DNA from: Ceratothoa steindachneri | Taxonomy: Eukaryota > Arthropoda > Malacostraca > Isopoda > Cymothoidae | Assembly (NCBI GenBank): GCA_963969495.1 | Contig: OZ018326.1 | Location: 149,821,806 to 149,885,805 of the forward strand | DNA: 64,000 bases | Reading direction: 5' to 3' | Shown here: positions 49,048 to 62,785 of the stretch, piece after piece | How the letters are laid out: every line of letters starts with the position of its first letter | How positions within the stretch are numbered: the first letter of the stretch is position 1 | The notes under the pieces: model-generated | Database searches by the model: none | The model's input: only the letters and a program-made list of their open reading frames with translations | What the model was told of the DNA's origin: nothing | Translations under genes and position numbers: made by a program

Positions 49048-51054
49048 AATCAAGAAGAGGTCCTCAAGCATGGTGTACAGTCATTAATAAATTAGCATCT
49101 ATTTGATTACAGTATTTGTAATCTTAATCGTAATTCAAGTTTCTTCTCTTATGCAATAATATGTTTGTGCCTAAAAAACCTGCTTTACTCTAAATAACGC
49201 AAAAGGATGATTCAAAATTACTTCAGGGCATGAGATAGGGGTGATAAACTGAAAATGATTGTATAATAATGGTTATTGATATTACGAAAAATCTGTAGCA
49301 TTTAGAGAGAATCTGATTTCAGATTTGAATTCAGTATGCTCGAATTAGGTAGGAAAATGTAATTTTGTCAATTCACCAAATACATTGTTCCTCAGTGTAT
49401 TTAATTAATTGATATGAATCTTTCGCATTTTTCACTAATATCCCTGCATAATTCTGTATACTGCATGAGATGGAAATAGGTGACTGTTTTCTTCTGTTCA
49501 GTTTCACAAGAATCCTGGAATGGAACAACAGTATAATCTGTAAGGTAAAATGCAAGCCAAATCCATCGATATAGTGATTCACTGCCATAAATGAGCCCCC
49601 AAATGAATTATAGCTTAGAGAAATCAAATATTCGGTCTCCTGTTAACAAGATCCACATATTAGCCTAACGAGTCACAATGAAGCATTTTTATAAACTTTG
49701 GTACGGGTAAAATTTGCCTGTTAAGACGGAGAAGAAGTTTATAACACCGGTTTGATCTTCTCTTTGCGCAGCTTTCTCAGCAGCACTTGAACCTCCAAAG
49801 AAGCATAAAAAATTTCAAACCACATAAAATAATTAGTTGAAAAACAGATGGGATTTTTTATCTACACTATCATTTTAAAAAAAAGGAATCACAACACAAA
49901 TCAAAACGGAAATATACAAAAAAGTAATAGGAAAAGTTTAAGAAGGTCAGTGAAATAAAAGATGCTAAAATAAACATAATTATATTCAAAATTGTAGCCT
50001 GAAAGGTCCAGTTATAGCGTCCAAGAAAATATTAAACAACCAGCGCAGTTTCGAGATTTTATATTTCCTTTGGCCAATAAAGTCTACAACACTGACATAT
50101 TTGTAGGAAAAGATTTTTGGGGGGGATACATCAATAATCACTCCTCTTCTCGAATATGCATTCCACCCCAATCAGAAAGATAGATTGATTAATGATATCT
50201 ACTCCATATTTTGAGCTTACAAACCGATTTTAAAAATTTAGAGTAAAAGAAAATTTAGGAAGCCATTTAGTTATTCATCCAAAGCATGGTAGGCTTTTTA
50301 ATGTTTCGATAAGTAATTGATATTTTGCTACGAGTGATAAGTTTGCAATAATCGACCCTCATTTATGTATAGAAAGAGATATTTATCGAAAAAAACAAAA
50401 ATAATCAAATAGTCTTAAACATAGTGATATTAGAAATATCGAAGGCAACCGTTTACGTAAAAATATACGAGTTTCGATTAAGAAAACCTAGAATATATTT
50501 ATTACAAATTTACTTTTAACATATATCCTAAATTGAGATAGTCTTATTCAAATTAGTCACAGGTAGCAGATACCTACCTCTACTAACATATTCTCAACTA
50601 AACTTACTACTTATAGTCAATTTTAGGAATAGCATCTAAATAAAGCTGCGAATTTCTTTCAACTTCGATTTTAGTTGCCGAATTTCTTCAGTTTTCGAGA
50701 ACCTTAATTCTTCCACTCGATTGATTGTCCCTTTATTTCCACACCATAACCTCAAATACCATTCTCTCTCCTCTCCACTCACGATGTTATCTACGTAGTT
50801 TCCTTCAGTTTAGGACTTTTTCAAAGAACTTTGAATTGTGAAAAAATTGATACAGTTGATTCTAATTAAGCATATTTAACGATTTATATTCATAAATGCT
50901 TTCTAAATAATTTTATATAGCTATGTTTACATCTGCCTAAATAGATTTTAAGCTACCCGCACAGTTCGAGTTTGTAGTCGTGGGCGACTCTGCATCTCAC
51001 TATGTAGGTCGGTCCCTGTTTTGCTTTTTTTGAGGCGGAGGGGATAATAATATT
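49048..51054. other. AT-rich sequence without recognised gene
   Basis: A minus-strand frame at 49,373-49,627 (84 codons) has no recognisable domain. Nothing else noted. Confidence 0.45.
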
Positions 51055-51600
51055 GTAACTATTCGGCCTATTCTAAAAATATTTAAAACCCTATGTTGTT
51101 TTATATTCGTTTTCAAATGATATAATTGCCAATGTCTTCCCAAGATTACCCAGAAAATAATTTTGTATTGGCAATAACATGATAACTATTCATCCGATTC
51201 TAACGAAAGTTTGATCCCTTATGTTGTTTTAAATTCTCTTTCGAATGATATAAGGGTCAAGGTCCTATCAAAATTAGCCAGAGAATCTTTTTGTTTTGGC
51301 AATAACATCATAACTATTCGGCCGATTACAACGAAATTTGAAACCTTAATTTTCTTTTAGATTTACTTTTTAATGATATAATTTTCAAAGTCCACCCAAA
51401 GTTAGCTAAGTATTTATTCGGCAATAACATCATAACTATTCGGCCGTACGGACAAAATTTGAAACCCTTATGTTGTTTTACATTTCTTTCGAATGATATA
51501 ATTGTCAAGGTACCCCTAAGGTTAGTCGTAAATTATTAAAACTTTTGAAGGTAGTAAGGTTATAAATCAGAATAAGTGAGAGCACGCGACTTCTGGTCAC
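51055..51600 (-). repeat. 127-bp minisatellite array B (left arm)
   Basis: On the plus strand, 'ggcaataacat(c/g)ataactattc' blocks recur about every 127 bases, in opposite orientation to the other three arrays. Confidence 0.85.
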
Positions 51601-51615
51601 CAAACTGGCTTATAC

Positions 51616-51640
51616 ATATATATATATATATATATATATG
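51616..51640 (+). repeat. Short (TA)n microsatellite
   Basis: About 12 TA units immediately inside the left arm. Confidence 0.9.
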
Positions 51641-51825
51641 ATTAAGAATCTTGCGGTTTGTTCAGTCAGACCGACTAACCCAAACATAAATTTGATGTTG
51701 ACAAATTCTTTTCGTCATTGATTTTGGTAATAATTATCTTTCAATAACAAAAATAGAGTTGTGGTGTTAAGGTTGGAGTAGACACTCCTCAGCAAAGTTA
51801 CGTTTTGGGATGCTATTAAGAAGGG

Positions 51826-54090
51826 GAAAAGGGCTCGTAGGTCCCTCCTCCCCTCTCTTTCCCACCAACGTTCGTGGGGGGGGAGAAGAAGAGCCCCATG
51901 GCCTATTTGCTCATGGACAACTTTCCCACATTTCTGATCCACAGCTCAAGTGAACCTAATGGGAGAGTGGTTGGTAAGAAGTCCGGAGCAAGGTTTCGTA
52001 TAGGGTTGGGAGTAGAAATTGTAAAATAAAAAAGATAAACTTTTGCGAGGAGGCAAAATGAGCAAACTTGGTAGTCAGAGGTGAAAAGGAATACCCATGA
52101 CCTGCTGATTAATGTTGATTCCGAACCACCATTCTGCATTTTCTCATCATCCTTCCTGCCATTTTCAGACTCAGAATCCCTAATTTATTTTGGTTCATAG
52201 CTATTGAGAGATCCGATTAGTCTTTATCACCAATTTGTTTTAACTCGTTTTTATAATCTTTGGGTAATGTTATTCATGCTTTTGGATGCATTTTATATTC
52301 TTTGCATAGCGTGTTTTGTTATAAACTTCTTTTATCTATGTTCCTTCATCCGTATTTTGTCTTATTGGTGCATAGTTCTTATTCGGTTCTCATAGTTGAA
52401 TTCTCCAGTATTTTTTGTCGCTTTAGGTGTTATTTCTTTTTCTCCTCTGGGAATTATTATGTTCAGTTTTCTGTTCTTCTTGAATATGAAAATTAAGTGT
52501 AGTGTATTGATTGTTGAGGATATAGATATGTTTTTCAGATACTTGTTGGGTATCATTGATTTTCTCCCAAGAGCTCTCGCCTTTTTTCAGAGGACGTTAA
52601 GAATTGGTGCCTAATTAGTCTCTACGTATAGTTCGCTCATTTTTCTAATTTCTCTCTCCTTGGAGTTTGTTATCAATCTTAAGGCCTTAATTTGTACTCT
52701 TTGCATATCTTTTTTTTTCTCTTATTCTTCACAGAGATTCATCGGATTGAATAAAGTAATCGTGAAGTTTTGATTCTTGGTTGAATACTCTATCGTTGAT
52801 GACTTATGTAACCTTTTGATGTTATTTATAGACTAAACGACTTCCCTTGGACCTATAATTGTAAACTTCTGCTTCATATATGATATCTGCTATTTTTCTT
52901 CTTGCATTAGGAATTACTGTAGATTTTGTAGTGTTCGTTCGTATTTTCAATTGTTTTTCATATATATTGTTGTTACAAATTTACAGTGCCGTTAATTGCG
53001 CTTGCCTGCTTTCATTTTGGCTTGGGGGTGTTATACATTAGTTAATATCATCCGCAAACTGGATGTTTTGCGTCTTTGGTCTAATTGGTGGTAGCATATT
53101 AGCTGTATACAGCGAATACAGCGTGGAAGATAAACAGTTGCCTTGCGGCAATCCGGCTTGCATTACAATTTCTGGTCCTACGTTTTCATTTATTACTAGT
53201 CTTGCTTTTCTTTCTGTGATATAGTCACAGAAAATTTTCTCTAAATTGTTGTTCATTTGGAGATTTAGCATCATATATTGTAAGCCTATGACTAAAACTT
53301 TATCAAATGCTTTCCCATGTCTCAGCACTAATTCAATATAGCTTTTGTTCGCCTTAGTTTCCGATATTTTTTCTGTTTATTCATCTAATAAGTAGATGTT
53401 TTCTGCTTTTAATTCCCTCAATTCGTTATATTTTTCTTGGGTATGTCCTTTAATTCAGTCCGAAGGATATACTCTTTTAATTTTTTTATTTTTTATATAT
53501 CCACTCGGTGGTCCACTCTGGCTGTTGTTTAAATCGGTAACGCGTTTGTATGAAGAATTTTGTGTCTGCGCCCATCGGAAAATCTTTTAAGTGTTTCATC
53601 TCTTCACCTATCTCACAAAGTGAAGCCTCTGCCAGGACTTAATTCTTCCTTATACATCTTCCAATTTTTTCTTTTGTATTGTTTTCTTTTAATTGTAGGC
53701 GCCTGTATCGGAATTTAGTTTATTTTGTAGTGTTCCTACTTGGCCACGGTTCGCAATTGATATCGTTTCCATATGAAAAGTTAATGGCATAACACAGCTG
53801 CTTAGTACTATGTCTGGTTTTGTAGCGGTGTTTGCTTTAATATGTATATCTGGGATGATCTGGTTCCACTCTTTTTAGGATTCTTTTTTTTAACATCATC
53901 TCAAGATTTCTGCAACGTTATTTGTTGTTCTATATCCACTTGAATGACATCTTGCATTTAGGTCTCCCATGAATATTGTTGGATGAACTTCTCTGAAAAT
54001 TGTAACGAAGTTATTTACAGGTAAAAAATTCTCCTTGTTCGTTGGTAGCCCGTCGATATTATTAATATAGTTGCGTCAGTGCCTAGCTTG
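51826..54090 (-). mobile_element. LINE copy 2, 5'-truncated, inside the foldback-like loop
   Basis: 51,826-52,180 aligns with the 3'UTR of the LINE at 20 kb, 53,038-53,340 with its RT, and 53,740-54,090 with its endonuclease, all in the same order and strand. The copy ends near 54,090 within the endonuclease, giving a typical 5' truncation. Intermediate stretches are strongly diverged. Confidence 0.85.
53038..54090 (-). pseudogene. LINE ORF2 remnant (endonuclease and RT pieces)
   Basis: On the minus strand the RT piece carries KAFDKV, GLPQGNCLSSTLYSLYTANM and QFADD, an intact-looking catalytic box, in a 96-codon open frame. Upstream, the endonuclease region keeps the TKPDI-type phrase matching 23,040-23,110 of copy 1, but in broken frames. 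ORF1 is absent. Confidence 0.85.
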
Positions 54091-55483
54091 CTGACGATTG
54101 GAAGGAAGCAGGTATGAACGCTTCAGAGCTCACAGTAGGGCGAAGAAATTTTGACAAATCTCAAGTCGAGAAGGGATGCGATAAGGCCTCATCTCACAAA
54201 TAAGTATCTTTCAGATAGGGTCCATTTTTGTAAAAAAATATAAAGAATTGAGTGTTGAAAATGAAGCAATTTCATAGTCTATGATGAAGCTCCCCTCTGC
54301 TTGTTTGGAGCTGCTGGAAACTATCTCTTTAGTAGGAAGTAGGGGAGCGCTTTTCGGATACACCTTTAAAGCCCTAAGTGAAGCACCCGGACACTTTCCA
54401 TGTCTGGAGTTACTTTTCAGATAAAGAAATTAGAGTAATAACAGTTATTACCAAGAACAGTGCCATGAACTGAAAATTGTACCACAACATGCTTCATCAT
54501 CACCTTTTCCTAAAAGTACTTCTCCTGCACTCACTCATTTTCAACCTCTATTATGAGTCATATGCAAACTCTGAAGTCTTAAACAACATTCTTTTAATAT
54601 AGTCCCTCATAGGTCTTTAGATTTAACCCCTAATTTATAATTTTATTGTTGTGAATTGCCGAGAAACTAATTTCTTGATAGAGACAAAGCAAGAGAAAAG
54701 GAGATTAATAAATGCTCGAAAGAGCTAATATTTTCTCCCTAGTGTCCCTCATATAGATGAACAAATACCATTGCAGGATTGGCTATCTACATTCGTTAAT
54801 GGAGTCTACACTTAACTATTCTACCTTCTTAATAAAGAAGATAAAAGTAGAGACCCTTCAATGATTAGAGACAACAAAAGTGGATGCAAGGTGAGCAAGA
54901 AGGGAACATGGCAGAAAATATGAATTAATGGACCAAATGGAAATTTAATTTCTGTAAAGAAAACAATAGAGAAATAACCCTTATATTTTTAAAAATCTAA
55001 ATAAAAATATTTTAACAATTAAATAGGAAAAGCTATGCTCGAATAACTAAGTGATATGGCCGTTAGTGATCAAATTTCTTTTTCTAAGAATGATATTGAG
55101 ACAATTGGAACGCCCCGCTACGGTACCCAAAGTTTAAAGAGGGGCTGTTTTATCATTAATGGTTGCAGGCTTGTGTTACTTGATTCGTTCAATTTATATT
55201 CCATAGTATTTTTTGTGCTCTTATATCACCAAATCTGGGTCTAAATTGAGTAGATTTGATTGAATGCGCTTGTTACTCCACAACGTTTTTGGAGATTTAT
55301 AACCCTCACAGTTACCGTACACTTAGATACGAGGTTTGAACTTACATTTTAGTCCTTTTAAGACATTAATGTTCTTTGTTTATCTTCTATTTCCTAAAGC
55401 TGAATCTTTTCGCTCCATTTGAAAATTGGTGAAAATTCCCTCGATGGATAGAGAGGATTCCAATCGCTTAAAAACCAAGGTCT
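54091..55483. other. Loop sequence without recognised gene
   Basis: AT-rich DNA between the truncated LINE 5' edge and the right arm. A 62-codon frame at 55,056-55,244 has no motif. Confidence 0.45.
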
Positions 55484-56020
55484 GCTGACCATAAAGTCGC
55501 GTTCTCTCACTTATTCTGATTTATGACCTTAGCCATTCAAAACCTTTAATAATTCCCGGACTAACCTTGGGAGAACTTTAGCAATTCTATCATTCGAAAG
55601 AGAAAGTAAAACAACATAAGCTTTTTAAATATCGTTGGAATCGGCAGAATAGCTATGATATTATTGCCAAAAGACAATATTTTCCTGGCTATGCTTGGGA
55701 GGACTTTGGCAATTATATCATTCTAAGGAAAATGTAAAACAGCATAACGGTTTCAAATTACGTTAGAATTGGCTAAATAGTTATGATGTTATTGCCCAAA
55801 GAAAATAATTCCTGGGCTATCCTTGGAAGGACCTTGTCAATTATATCATTCGAAAGAGAATGTAAAACAACATAAGGGTAACAATTTTGTTAGTATCAGC
55901 CGAATAGATATAATATTTTTGCTAAAACAAAATAATTCCCTGGCTAACCTTGGGAGAACTTTGGCAATTATATCAGTCGAAAGAGAATGTAAAACAACAT
56001 GAAAGTTTAAAATCTCTCTG
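55484..56020 (+). repeat. 127-bp minisatellite array C (right arm)
   Basis: 'aattcc(c/t)' blocks recur at about 55,553, 55,682, 55,809 and 55,936, giving a period of roughly 127 bases. Same orientation as arrays A and D. Confidence 0.85.
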
Positions 56021-58327
56021 AAACTCTATGAAACTTTGTGATGCTCTCGAATGCTTGGTTGTGTGAGTAGGCTTCTGGAAGGTAGAATAAGAGAAAGGAG
56101 CAAGATAGTGGGTTACAGAGGCTGTTTCGCTGTCCACAATCTCGTAAGTTTCTTAGCCTCCTTACTAGTGAATCACAGCCAAGGTTCACGCGATCGGCAG
56201 GTGTCTTAGAAGGAACGGAGGAATAGGCAAGATAAGCTTATTGGGCTAAATGAACGGATGGATATTGTGGACAGTATATGGAGTCGAAGATTTTAATGGG
56301 GAGGGCTCAGTTTGGCTGCGTTTATGCAATTGGAGTGAGAAACCGACGAAGTAAAGTGCATTTCAACGGGTGTGATAGAAAGATGTGATAGATTAAGAGA
56401 GAGAAAGTTTAAAAATGTTTAAAAGCCATAGAAGGGAATAGTTATGTTCTGGGATGATAAAAATTACCCGGAATATTTATAATAAAGAAAAATTGAGAAT
56501 TCGATATTAATGAAGTAACCTAACTCATATAATAATTTGGGGGCCAGAAAGAGGATACACCGGGAAGGGAGGGTGATAGACACTTGTGATTTTTAGTGGT
56601 TTTCAGAGATATGACTTCAAACACGTATTGAAGTATCCTCATCCGCAAACTATGCTCCTGGTAGCCAAATAGGTCCAACTTCTCAGATGAATGAGCATCC
56701 CATTGCTCATCTACCTCACTTCGATGCGAATATTTGTCAGAATCTTTCTGGCTAGGAAGTACATGGCACCAAATTTAGTAATAACTTCCTGTCTCTGTTC
56801 CTAAAGGGGAAAATTTTATACGGATGAAAAAGTCAAATGCCACCATGACCTATGTTGCCGTACTTTTCCATCTGATTAACCTATTTTCAAAATTTTGAAT
56901 ATCAGAGAATGATGTTATTACTTCCATAATGTTTCACCTGCCTATAATTACCTCATGTTTCGAAGCTAAAGCAATCTAATGATATATAGAGGAACTTTAG
57001 TAGGCATACTCCTCTAAAGTTTGCCTCAGTTTATATAATTCAGGATTCTCTTATTTCTGAGAGCCAGTATACCGGACACTCTGATACTTTGTATCGATCT
57101 CGTTTAAATCAATTTTTACTGTTACATCGGTGCTGCTATTTCTTTAAAGCTTGTTTACCTGCCTTAATGGTTTACCGAAAATTTTGCAATTTTATGGCTA
57201 TGCATAATAAATATTATACGTGCATGGAAAAAGTGCTTGAATTGAAGCAACTCACATCCTACTTCAAGTAAGCATTGCAATTCTTATATTTTCAAAATAG
57301 AGAGGATAAAAATCAAGGCACATAACTATATTTAATATGACTGGACGAAGAAGATAGTTCTTTCTGCAGTCGGTGCCACCATGCACCTATTAGCTCCCTC
57401 AAATGATAAAAGCTACTTGCTTTCCTGCCGCCTTCGGGCATTTGAGTGAGGTAGCTTCCTTCAGGTACTTCCCGTTCTGGCTCGGAGTCAAAAAGCATTG
57501 AGTTCTGCACCTTCAATACCAGCGTCACAACATAACAATGAATGAATCGACTACGGTCACCACCAAGGTGCTTGAAGCGGGAAAGGGAAAGTCATTGGAA
57601 GTAGCAGTGGGACCAAGCCTGCGCTTTTCGAAGTCTATCAACAAGAACGAGAGTAGAAATAAGAGAGAAGCTGATTTCTCAAACCTTTTCAAAGCTAACC
57701 TGGGCGCAATGAGTGGACAGGACTGGTTTAAAGATAAAGGAGCGCACGCCAAATGATACTCTCTCCCAAAGATCTCAAAACAGTATGAAGTAAGTTTGGC
57801 ATTTCTAGCTTAGCCTCAGCAAATAGGGACTCAAATGCAAAAGTACTTTTGACTAATTAAGCGTACAATAGTTCATGGGCCTCTGCTTGCAGTTGTTTAC
57901 GCCATTCCCTGTGAAGAGCTTCTCCTTATAGAGAAAGGACCCTAAACTTGGCGCATCTCTGGACTATACGTCCGGCTCTCCGACCTTTCGCCTGTTTCTT
58001 TAGATATTCGGCCCGACAGACCTTTGAATGTTTGCCTGAGTGGACATTTGTCTACATGTGTTCCTTTGAATGTATTTTATTCATGTTTGTATTTATCAGA
58101 ATCAAGGTTAATATGAATGAACATAAGAAAATAGAGGCAGAAATTCGCTTTTACAAAGACGTGTAGTCTGATCGGTACATTTTTTTAGCGAAAGATAAAT
58201 CTCGTGTTCATCATCTACCTCAATCTTTGAATGTATTCAAGGAGTTTAATATTAAATGAAGTTTACGACATAGCATGCAAAGTACATCAACGCTGACGCA
58301 GAGAAGAGACAGAGTCAGATGGCTAGT
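56021..58327. other. Sequence with one GC-richer, unassigned open region
   Basis: At 57,313-57,756 both strands are open (plus 72 codons; minus 71 and 75 codons) and composition is less AT-rich than around it. The plus frame is lysine-rich. No family was recognised, so no gene is called. Confidence 0.4.
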
Positions 58328-58616
58328 TGTGTACCAGTTTTGGAGAACAAGAGAGAAACCTATCAACAGAGAGCTCTTAGAAGATTCGGCTAGTTAAAAT
58401 GCGTAATTGTTGAAGTCAAAGCAGCTGAGCATATTCTTACAATAAGAGTTTGAAGAGCTGTATGCTAGCCACTATGGATGCGAAGGCTATCAGAAGAGAG
58501 TTGCATTTTCGAACGTCAGCGTCTTTGCAGGGAAGGTCAGAGGATGTGAAGAAGGGAAGGCTTGGTACGTTATGTCTTGAGGGAAGAGGATTGCTGTACC
58601 TCACCCTCCTTCTCAC

Positions 58617-59692
58617 TAGCTTTGTATGAGAGTATTGACGTAAAGGACAATGCTAAATTCTCTCTGTTTGTTTAAGGCTTCAGATCTAATTTTAAAGAAA
58701 GTGAGGAATTACCGTAATTTGCACTGATAAAAGGCACTATTATGCTAGGCAGATGATTTGAAAACTGTGTTGACGTAAGTTGATTAACTACCCCTGAATT
58801 TATCTCACCTGGGTGCTATCACAACAAATGATTCTCCAGTCATGCAGAATAAGGTTTGTGCATCCGCTCACCATTATCAGATAAAGAGGTTGCAAAGTGC
58901 CATGAAACAGCAAGCAAGCTGTATCAAACCAACAACTATCAAGGACGTCATGGCAACTTTTGTGAAGGCAATGCATGTAATTCTCGCTTGGGGACTGAAT
59001 AACGCAAAGGTTATAGATGTCTGGCATAGTTTCATGTAGAATATCGCAATCTACAGTACTTTTGCGAAGTTTGTTTGCTGAGTCATAGCAAGTTTATCAG
59101 CAGAGTGGTTAACAACAAAAAATAAATGGCGCCCTTCTTTGACACCATAGGTCTTGGTGGGGCTAAGGATATTTTATGACCCACGCTCGATTGCCTCGCT
59201 CACCGTGATGACGACACCACAAATCAGTTTAACAAGCCTAACTTCCAGATTCAGGGGAAGGAAATTCTACTCTTAAACCTACAATCACTCATCTCTGTAT
59301 TTAATTTTATGCTTCACTTCTGCAGATCTCAGCTGGAGAAGAATAATCTTTAAATCTTGCTTTGTATTTAATCTTCCCCTAAAGACGTTTGCACTAGTGT
59401 CTATGTGATGGTCTTCTGTGACCTGCACTCTACATTTGCCAGCCATTTTTCTGAAATGACGTTATCTGCCCATGTTTTCAATATTTTCTCTCTACATTTT
59501 TCGGTTGGGTCTGAAGCTGTGCCATTAAAACTGCAAATAAATTTCACCGATCTCCAGAGATTAGAAAATTTGAAATCCAAGCTCCTTGCTTGTTACATCC
59601 TCGCGTATGAACCATTCCATAACCACATAACCCACACCAAGGCAGTAGTGAACATGGTTAGCTCCACGTACCCTTGGAACCTGTTGATTTTA
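58617..59692 (+). pseudogene. hAT transposase relic (GTF2IRD2/ZBED-like group), copy 2
   Basis: Same motif series as at 11,258-12,334. Here the C-terminal part stays open from 59,405 to 59,698 and shows FSLHFSVGSEAVPLKLQIN, FTDLQRLENLKSKLLACYI and VVNMVSSTYPW, which is how the family was recognised. An extra stop lies in the first-Asp region (near 58,671). Confidence 0.75.
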
Positions 59693-60880
59693 ATTTAAAC
59701 ATGCCAAGTGTAAGAAGCTCTTTGATGATGCAATCCTTCTGTTAACCTCTTCATTTCACCTATTACATTTCTTTCTGCTTGAAAATAAAATCAGTTGTCC
59801 TATTATTAATTAATAATGACTTTTTGTGTTCCTTTAGCTTGTATTTTCACTCTTCCCTGATTGTGGTCCCTGGGCCCTCCAAAGTTTAGTTTTATGCCAT
59901 CTGGCTGAAAAAGTTGGTGAAATTGGGCTTAATGGGTCCGATGGCTTTCCTAAATTGATGTGAAGGTATTTTATTTTAATGGATTTACCATGTGGAGTTT
60001 ACAACGAGCATCCTCCCATTTCCCTCTCAACAACTCCCTTCTCTTCGTCTCATTTATGCTTCACCTAAATAGGATGTTTTTTATCGTGACATAAACCATC
60101 TACAGTAAGCAGTTTTCGAGCGATCAGGAGGACGGTCATTGTAAGAAAGCGTGATTGCTGCAACCATTTGTTTTTCAGAGAGGATTAAACAGTAGACACT
60201 CAACTGGAAAGAGAGATGTGGGCTAGGTCCAGCCGTAATTGGTAAAAAAACTGGACATTGATGAAGGAAATATGGAATAATACGCACATATTTTGAACTA
60301 AAAAAGCTTCTATCTTCCATACTATTTCTTGCCATGTTCTTTCTTGACGGGCAAAGGAAATTTAAATTAATAGTGGTCTAATACTTTTATGGAAGCGATC
60401 AGTTTTTAATTCAAATCTCATTTTTATGCCTAGAAGGTGTATAAGAGACGGTTGTAGGAGTTCACACAATATGAATTGCATCAGTCGATAACAAAAAATC
60501 GTTCCTTTTCGAAGGATTTTCTCCGCTCTTCGTTGCAATCATTAATATCTTCACCAAATAAAAAGACATTGTCTGAGGATATGTGGAAACTCATTAAAAA
60601 GATATTCTGATCTTATATTCCGTAGGAAAGAGTGACAACTATTCTCAGCACTGTGTGCGTGGCAGAATCCAGTCCGATCGCTTTCCTACCCTGTTCAGCA
60701 GGAATCTTGCTCCACCGCATTATAAGCACTTTATAAAGTTGCTACAATATATTGACTTGACTTTATCTTCATAGTCACCTAAACTTTCTGTGGCCTGTTT
60801 TCGCTGAGCGAGATAATTCCCATTTTGCTTCTTGCTCAGATACCGACATATTTGGGTGTTTTAGTTCATTTAAATCTATT

Positions 60881-61147
60881 TCCCTTAACAGAATTTAGCA
60901 ACAAATTGATTATTTGATTCTGATTATTTCTTTCCGCAAAGGTGAATGTGAGATTCTTTCGACACAATCAGCCGTAAATTTTCTCTGATAGTTAAATCAA
61001 AATTTGAAAGTAGCTCAATAAAACCTAAAAAAATCGCATTCTGTGGCGTAAATAATGTTAATGAAGCTCGTTTGAAAGGCAATTGTTTTTCAGCTAAATA
61101 ATGACTGATGCTCATTAAACGTGCGAAGACTTTACACCAATGCTCTC
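60881..61147 (-). pseudogene. hAT transposase relic (ZMYM1-like/DUF4371 group), copy 2
   Basis: Counterpart of 13,521-13,787. It keeps FLGFIELLSNFD, while the following helix reads ENLRLIVSKESHIH instead of EHLRRMVSKESHIH. Confidence 0.7.
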
Positions 61148-61319
61148 ATTCTTTTTTCACTTTTGGAAAATGGTGAAAGTGTACTAGATAAACTGTCTGA
61201 AAGACAACATTTACAAGGTTTGAATATTGCTTCATCTCTATTGTGTCGAAATGTCCTCCATCTAACTCATTCATAAAAAAACTCTCCCACACGCGGCATA
61301 TTTAAAAAAAAGTAAATAA

Positions 61320-61771
61320 AGTAGCATAAAGGTTCAAATGACGATAGAATCAGCAGAATAATTATGATGTTATTACCAAAACAAAATAATTCCCTTGCTA
61401 AACCTAGGAGGAAGTGGCAAGTAGATTATTCGAAAGTGAATATAAAAGAATATAAAGGTTTCAACTTTGTCAAAATCGGCAGAATAGTTTTGATATTATT
61501 GCCAAACCAAATTAATTCCTGAGCTAATATTGAGAAAACTCTCAAAATTATGTCATTCGAAGGAAAATGTAGAACAACAGAAAGGTTTCAAATTTCATTA
61601 GAATCAGCGAGATGGTTATGATGTTATTGCCAAAACAAAGTAATTCATTGTTAAACTTGGGAGGACCTTGGCAATTATATTACGCGGAAGAGAATTTAAA
61701 ACAATATAAAGGTTTTAATTTTCATCAGTATCGGCCGAATAGTTATGATGTTATTGCACAAACAAAATGAT
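61320..61771 (+). repeat. 127-bp minisatellite array D
   Basis: Counterpart of array A within the second copy of the duplicated block. It has a few unit-level substitutions, some of them closer to the consensus of the other arrays ('aatcggcagaatag'). Confidence 0.85.
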
Positions 61772-62785
61772 TATGACCCTTCGCCACACAATTACCTGAT
61801 ATAATGCGTTGTCGACTACCAATAAATGAAGATACGCTCACAAAAGGTTTCTCTAGAAACTTAATGACAACTATTTAATTTTCTTTAGGAAATGAAAGGA
61901 AATCCTTTTGAACAAACACGACATTTTCTCTCAGAGGAGAATAACAGAGAATTTGGAAAGCCAAATGCTAGTAAATATGGAGAACTAGGAAGAATTGTAT
62001 TTTAAAGTTTTGGGGTTTTTTTGGTTACAAAAGAGCAAAGAATAGAGTAGACGATGAAATCTATCATGATTAAAATAGTGGTGCGAGAATTTGTAATATA
62101 AAGCATGAGAAACAATTAAATAAAGAGGTGGAAATGGTAATCAAAATGTAATGATGAACCAGCCGTCCGATGATGTATTATTATGATGAACCCTGAAGTA
62201 CGAGCATGGTAATCTATTCTTATCTTCTACATTGGTTATGGTTGGGCAACCTCTTTTTTAGCACCATTTGTTTGTCCATAGCATGTTTGCGAGTGATGAG
62301 GAATAAAACTGCGAATATTTTAATTAATTTAGTGTTACACGTGTCAAGATTTACCAAACTTATTCGACAAGAATTCGAGTAATCCATAATGACGCACAAA
62401 GTAGTGAAATCTAAATTAATAATAATTAGTTCTGAATAAATATTATAAATATTATGTGTAAAAAAACAACCAAAAAACAGATGCTCTAGAGTTTTTGAGG
62501 CTATTGAGTCGTCTATATATATTATTACTCCGTTAGTGGGAGAATAACAATTCAACCAAGGACGAAGCTTTACAAGCAATTGATGGGGTAAATGAGTGGT
62601 AGAAGTCTATTGGGGTTGGAAAATGGTATCGTTGTATTATGTAATGATGAGGTCATGAGAATTTGAATTTACTGACACGAAAAGACCGAGAAATGATAGC
62701 AACAGAGAAGATTCATTTAGAGGACTGCAAATATTTTGGGTCTACTTGATAGAAGGAGTGGCAGTTTTAGGCCGGAATAAACCTA

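Larger units (their letters stand above)
51055..56020. mobile_element. Foldback-like element with tandem-repeat arms
   Basis: Left arm 51,055-51,600 and right arm 55,484-56,020 are inverted copies. Each consists of about four units of roughly 127 bases plus a unique inner 60-base segment ('gcgacttctggtcac' on the left, its complement on the right). Long inverted arms made of tandem repeats define foldback-type elements. The 3.9-kb loop holds a truncated LINE and AT-rich DNA but no transposase of its own. I could not identify a target-site duplication at the outer edges. Confidence 0.65.
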
